64,000 nt of DNA from positions 1,116,001 through 1,180,000 of the forward strand of contig OY762308.1 in the NCBI GenBank assembly GCA_963665555.2. The letters run 5' to 3'. A model generated the notes under the pieces. It was not told the DNA's origin, did no database searches, and saw only the letters and a list, made by a program, of their open reading frames with translations. A program made the position numbers and the translations under genes. Positions within the stretch are counted from its first letter, which is position 1; every line of letters begins with the position of its first letter. Shown here one piece after another: positions 58,324 to 64,000 of this stretch. Origin of the DNA: CAXXXW01 sp963665555. GTDB taxonomy: Bacteria > Pseudomonadota > Alphaproteobacteria > Thalassobaculales > Thalassobaculaceae.

Positions 58324-59553
58324 CTAGCCCCCTCGCCCGGCGGCCGCCTCGCAGCGGGCGAGCGCGCGTTCGAGCGTGGCCGCCCGGTCGCCCGCCTCGA
58401 CGTTCCCGGCGGCCCCGGCCGCCCGCTCCGCCAGCCGTTCGTCGCGCGGCATGTCGCGGACCAGGGCGGCGAGCCTGTCGCCCGCCGTTCCGCCGTCCAC
58501 GGTAACCGACGCGCCGAGGGTCTCGATCCGCCGCGCCGTCACCAGGTGTTCGAGGTTCCAGGGGAGGATCAGCTGCGGCGTGCCCGCGAGCACGCAGGCC
58601 ACCGCCGTGGACAGCCCGCCGTGGTGCACCGCCAGCCGGGCCTCCGGGATGACGGAGTCGAAGGGCAGCGGCTCGGCCGAGACGGCGAAGCCCGGCCCGC
58701 TCATCAGCGCCGCCATCCCGGAGCCGAGATCGGAGACATAGGCCAGACAGTCCGCGCCGGACGCCTTGGCCGCGTCCGCGGCCTCGCGCAGGCGGGGATG
58801 GCCGCGCGGCATGTAGAAGAAAACGCCGTCCGGCCGGCGCCGCTCGCGGGGCAACGGGCGGATGCCCGACGGCATGTTGAAGGGCGGCAGCTGCGGCTCC
58901 GTCCGGTAAGCCGCGTAGGGATCGACCAGCGGGATCGAGAAGACCAGCGTGTCGTCGCCGTTGAGCGCGTCGGCCAGGAAGTCGAGCGGCGGCTCCCCGC
59001 GCCGCGCCAGGACGGCGTTCGCCGCCTCCAGCAGCCGCGCCTCGTGTTCGAGGCTGAACGGCTCCAGCGCCTTCTGCCACGGCCGGATCGGCGGCAGCGC
59101 GCGGCCCGCCGGCGGGATCGTGTAGCCGTTGCCGACCATGACCGTCGGGACCCGCCCGCGCGCCGCCAGCCGCAGCGTCGGGCAGAAATCGCCGATCGCC
59201 AGGTCCGCCCCCGTCGCGCGCAGCAGGCCGGCCCAGACCTCGATCCGGGCCGCGAGCGCGCCGGCGGCGCCGTAGTCGATGATGTTCAGCACGTCGGCGA
59301 AACTGTGCGTCGGGATTTTGCGCGCCTCCGGGTCCGTCGGCATCGGCCAGCGCGGCGCCGTCACGACGGCGAGGCCCGGCGGCGCGCGGCCGGTTCCGGG
59401 GTCGAGGAACGCGGCGGCCCGGTCGAGGTCGCGCAGCGCGACGACGACCTCCCAGCCCCGCGCCCGCAGCCCCTCCGCGATCGGCCGCAGCCGCTCGACA
59501 TGGCCCAGCCCGGCCCCGAACTCCCATCCGACGAGCGCCCGCCCGGTGGACAT
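58324..59553 (-). CDS. glycosyltransferase family 1-like (UDP-glycosyltransferase/MGT type)
   Basis: A 409-residue GT-B glycosyltransferase. The N-terminal WEFGAGLGHVERLRPIAEGL is the glycine-rich acceptor-side loop, and the C-terminal nucleotide-sugar domain has AYVSDLGSG-like and VHHGGLSTAVACVLAGTPQLILPWNLEH (VHHGG, near residue 308), the GT1 signature. The donor and acceptor are unknown; relatives glycosylate lipids or small molecules. The ATG at 59551-59553 is chosen by alignment. It is divergent from the Tag gene (78-base gap). Confidence 0.83.
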   Translation of the reverse strand: MSTGRALVGWEFGAGLGHVERLRPIAEGLRARGWEVVVALRDLDRAAAFLDPGTGRAPPGLAVVTAPRWPMPTDPEARKIPTHSFADVLNIIDYGAAGALAARIEVWAGLLRATGADLAIGDFCPTLRLAARGRVPTVMVGNGYTIPPAGRALPPIRPWQKALEPFSLEHEARLLEAANAVLARRGEPPLDFLADALNGDDTLVFSIPLVDPYAAYRTEPQLPPFNMPSGIRPLPRERRRPDGVFFYMPRGHPRLREAADAAKASGADCLAYVSDLGSGMAALMSGPGFAVSAEPLPFDSVIPEARLAVHHGGLSTAVACVLAGTPQLILPWNLEHLVTARRIETLGASVTVDGGTAGDRLAALVRDMPRDERLAERAAGAAGNVEAGDRAATLERALARCEAAAGRGG

Positions 59554-59631
59554 CGCGTCTTTCCTTTCCGGCGCTTTCGCCGCATAGTGGCCCGCGCCGG
59601 CCCCGGCCGGCGGCGGCGCGAGGTTGGACCG

Positions 59632-60303
59632 ATGGCCGGCTCCTTTCAACCGATTCTCGACAGGGCGGCCGCCAACAAGGGCGGCATGGCGGCGCTGGAG
59701 GCGCTGTTGCCGGTCGCGCTCCCGCCCGGGGCGCTCCGCGCGGTCCCGGACAGCCGCTGGCTCGCGCAGATGACGAAGCGCATCTTCCAGGCCGGTTTCT
59801 CCTGGTCGGTCGTGGACGCCAAATGGGACGGGTTCGAGGCCGCCTTCGAGGGGTTCGAGCCGCGCCGGGTGGCGATGTACGGCGACGAGGAGGTCGACCG
59901 CCTGCTGTCCGACGCGGGGCTGGTCCGCAACGGCGCGAAGCTGCGCGCCGCCGTCGCCAACGCGCGCTTCCTCGCCGATCTCGCCGACGAGAACGGGACG
60001 GCGGCCGCGGCCGTCTTCGCCGACTGGCCGGACGAGGACTATGTCGGGCTGCTCGACCTGCTGAAGCGGCGCGGCAGCCGGCTCGGCGGAAACACCGGGC
60101 AGTATGTGTGCCGCTTCATGGGCAAGCCGGCCTTCATCCTCTCGCGCGACACGGTGGCCGCCCTGGTCCGCGAGGGCGTGGTGGACCGCCCGCCCGCGTC
60201 GCGGCGCGCCCTGGCGGGCGTGCAGGCCGCATTTAGCGCCTGGCGGGCGGAGACCGGGCGCGACCTCTCCCAGCTCGGCCGCATCCTGGCGGCCAGCGTG
60301 TGA
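59632..60303 (+). CDS. DNA-3-methyladenine glycosylase I family protein
   Basis: A 223-residue protein of the Tag family, which removes 3-methyladenine from alkylated DNA. It begins with FQPILDRAAANKGGMAALEALLP and includes LAQMTKRIFQAGFSWSVVDAKWDGFEAAF and MYGDEEVDRLLSDAGLVRNGAKLRAAVANARF, which match Tag-like proteins. The zinc-binding cysteine and histidines of E. coli Tag are not obvious, so it is the longer divergent branch common in alphaproteobacteria. It is followed by a small membrane protein gene. Confidence 0.83.
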   Translation: MAGSFQPILDRAAANKGGMAALEALLPVALPPGALRAVPDSRWLAQMTKRIFQAGFSWSVVDAKWDGFEAAFEGFEPRRVAMYGDEEVDRLLSDAGLVRNGAKLRAAVANARFLADLADENGTAAAAVFADWPDEDYVGLLDLLKRRGSRLGGNTGQYVCRFMGKPAFILSRDTVAALVREGVVDRPPASRRALAGVQAAFSAWRAETGRDLSQLGRILAASV

Positions 60304-60322
60304 CGCCGGCGGCGAGCGCGCG

Positions 60323-60784
60323 ATGTCGGAGTTCTTCACCCGCCCGCCGGACATCCCCGAGGAGGAGCTGAACGCCCCCCGGGTCGTCCCGCCGGAGACC
60401 GCCTTCGCGCGCACGGTCTCGACGGCGCTGATGATGTGCTGGGCGTGGTGGTGGTGGAACGGCCACGACGGGGGCGCGTACTGGATCGTCGCCGCGGCCG
60501 CGATCTTCATGACCGGCGAGACGATGCCGAACCTCTACCGGCCGTTCCTGCCGCTGTGGCGGCCGCTGAGTTTCGTCGCGCTCCCGGCCGCGTGGCTGCT
60601 CCTCGCGGTCGTCCGGCGCCTCGTCCCCGAAGCCTACCGCAAGCCGCAACGGGTGCTTCGACCGTTGAGTTTCAAGCAGATAAACGACGCTCTCGACGAA
60701 GAACGCGAACGCCGCGAACGCGCCGCCCGCGGCGAGGACACGCCGGACCGCGACGACCGGCGAGGGGCCGATCCCCCGCCGTAA
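60323..60784 (+). CDS. small membrane protein of unknown function
   Basis: A 153-residue protein with two predicted membrane helices (about residues 29-65 and 78-99, including the tryptophan-rich MMCWAWWWWNG) and a charged, helical C-terminal tail (FKQINDALDEERERRERAAR). It starts at ATG 60323-60325, 20 bases after the Tag-family gene, and is probably cotranscribed with it. It ends 45 bases from the convergent gyrB. No family was recognised. Confidence 0.65.
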   Translation: MSEFFTRPPDIPEEELNAPRVVPPETAFARTVSTALMMCWAWWWWNGHDGGAYWIVAAAAIFMTGETMPNLYRPFLPLWRPLSFVALPAAWLLLAVVRRLVPEAYRKPQRVLRPLSFKQINDALDEERERRERAARGEDTPDRDDRRGADPPP

Positions 60785-60828
60785 CCGGCCGCCCGCGGGC
60801 CGAAGCGGAGCCGCGCCCCTCCCTCCCG

Positions 60829-63258
<2,430 letters not shown>

Positions 63259-63291
63259 GGACCCGCCGATCTTTTCCTGGAGAACCTCAAC

Positions 63292-64000
63292 CTAGCACGG
63301 CGCGATCGCGCCGTCCCGCGCGGCGAGGAACAGCGCGCGGCCGCGCAGCGGCGCGAACAGCGACTCGTCGGTCCCGGTCAGCCAGACCTGCCCGCCCAGC
63401 GCGCCCAGGATGTCGAACAGGGCGGCGCGGCGGCCGGCGTCGAGATGCGCCGCCGCCTCGTCCAGCAGCAGCAGCGGCGGCGCGCCGGCGGCGCGCGCGC
63501 GCAGCCGGGCGTGGGCCAGCGCGATGGCGATCAGCAGCGCCTTCTGCTCCCCGGTCGAGCAGGCCGCGGCCGGCATGTCGCGGCCGGCGTGGCGCGCCGC
63601 GAGGTCGGCGCGGTGCGGGCCGGGCGCCGGCGCCGGCGTCCCGTCCGGCGCGCGGCGCGCGGCCGCCAGGGCCTCGCGCAGCCGGTCCTCGGCCGCCAGG
63701 GCCGGCCCGTCGCGCAGCCAGTCCCCCACCTCGCAGGCGATCGCGAGGTCGGCGCCGGGGAACGGCCCCCAGCCCTCGCGCGCCAGCGGCGCCAGCCGGT
63801 CGAGCAGTTCCCGGCGCGCCGCCGCCACCGCGACCCCGGCCTCGGCCATGCGGCGCTCCAGCGCGGCGAGCCAGGCCGGGTCGGCGCGGCCCCGGCGCAG
63901 CAGCAGCGCGCGCTCCCGCGCGGCGCGGGCGTAGGCGTTGGCGCGCCCGGCGTGGCGCGGATCGAAGGCGTGGACCAGGCGGTCGAGGAAGCGGCGGCGC
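63292..64000 (-). CDS. recF: recombination mediator RecF, C-terminal part (cut by window edge)
   Basis: About 236 C-terminal codons of a minus-strand gene whose start lies beyond the right edge. RecF loads RecA at gapped DNA. The part seen starts with RRFLDRLVHAFDPRHAGRA, continues through GPHRADL and ends in the ABC-type signature CSTGEQKALLIAIALAHARL, Walker B PLLLLDEAAAHLD and GQVWLTGTDE. It ends 33 bases before the gyrB start on the same strand. dnaA and dnaN would be expected further right. Confidence 0.94.
   Translation of the reverse strand, partial: RRRFLDRLVHAFDPRHAGRANAYARAARERALLLRRGRADPAWLAALERRMAEAGVAVAAARRELLDRLAPLAREGWGPFPGADLAIACEVGDWLRDGPALAAEDRLREALAAARRAPDGTPAPAPGPHRADLAARHAGRDMPAAACSTGEQKALLIAIALAHARLRARAAGAPPLLLLDEAAAHLDAGRRAALFDILGALGGQVWLTGTDESLFAPLRGRALFLAARDGAIAPC

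Overview
The window is about 64 kb of very GC-rich chromosome (well over 70% G+C by eye) from an alphaproteobacterium, most like Rhodospirillales and their relatives. The taxonomic evidence is gene order and family type: a fused ispDF, ntrB-ntrC-ntrY-ntrX followed by trkA, a D-amino-acid transaminase gene, hfq and hflX, a CIRCE element before groESL, and an rlpA-dacA-tmk-holB-metG-tatD cell-wall/housekeeping run. recF next to gyrB at the right edge suggests that the dnaA-dnaN-recF-gyrB origin region lies just beyond it. Genes are tightly packed, with many 4-bp stop/start overlaps, and no gene-free stretch exceeds 300 bases. The high GC produces long spurious open frames opposite almost every gene; these were discarded.

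Layout. 1-1.4 kb: pgpA (cut by the edge) and ispDF on the minus strand. 1.5-13.4 kb, plus strand: a CcsA/YpjD-like membrane protein, both nitrogen-sensing two-component pairs, trkA, dat, a HAD phosphatase, hfq and a frame-interrupted hflX. 13.4-16.5 kb: CIRCE, groES, groEL, a terminator and an inositol-monophosphatase-type gene. 16.5-18.1 kb: a vapBC-type toxin-antitoxin (TA) cassette between duplicated argC 3' ends, then argC. 18.3-27.4 kb, minus strand: mazG, an MBL hydrolase, tatD, metG, holB, tmk, dacA, rlpA and a lytic transglycosylase, then tRNA-Ser(UGA). 27.7-33.6 kb: catabolic genes (tricarballylate-dehydrogenase-like flavoprotein, LLM oxidoreductase, an orphan TRAP binding protein, SDR, enoyl-CoA hydratase) and a YaiI-type gene. 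33.6-35.9 kb: a second TA cassette (AbrB/PIN), bracketed by copies of a flavoprotein 3' end and hit by an IS256-family element. 35.8-41.5 kb: the flavoprotein, rpmF, a biotin-dependent carboxylase subunit, a HEPN-like gene pair and an aminotransferase. 41.6-45.9 kb: two phosphoglycerate-mutase-like paralogs, an NlpC/P60 hydrolase, and a CoxE-like VWA protein with a MoxR ATPase. 46-50.6 kb: alaS, recA, dksA. 50.7-58.3 kb: a YheT-like hydrolase, a hydroxyacyl-CoA dehydrogenase, a membrane protein with proline-rich microproteins, a flavin monooxygenase, a MoaD-like protein and a molybdenum hydroxylase subunit. 58.3-64 kb: a glycosyltransferase, a 3-methyladenine-DNA glycosylase, gyrB and recF.

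The most unusual structure is a repeated one. Two unrelated type II TA operons each sit directly downstream of a host gene, and each is followed, 2-14 bases after its last stop codon, by a diverged second copy of that host gene's 3' end (49 bp with 3 mismatches; 77 bp with 9). This looks like insertion by recombination at gene 3' ends. A second unusual locus is the one-frame module at 52835-53854: a three-helix membrane protein, an amber codon, a 43-residue proline-tailed microprotein, another amber codon, a partial second copy of the membrane protein's C-terminus and a 37-residue proline-tailed microprotein. Two genes, hflX and the first toxin, are broken by single-base frame changes at short homopolymers and need read-level confirmation.
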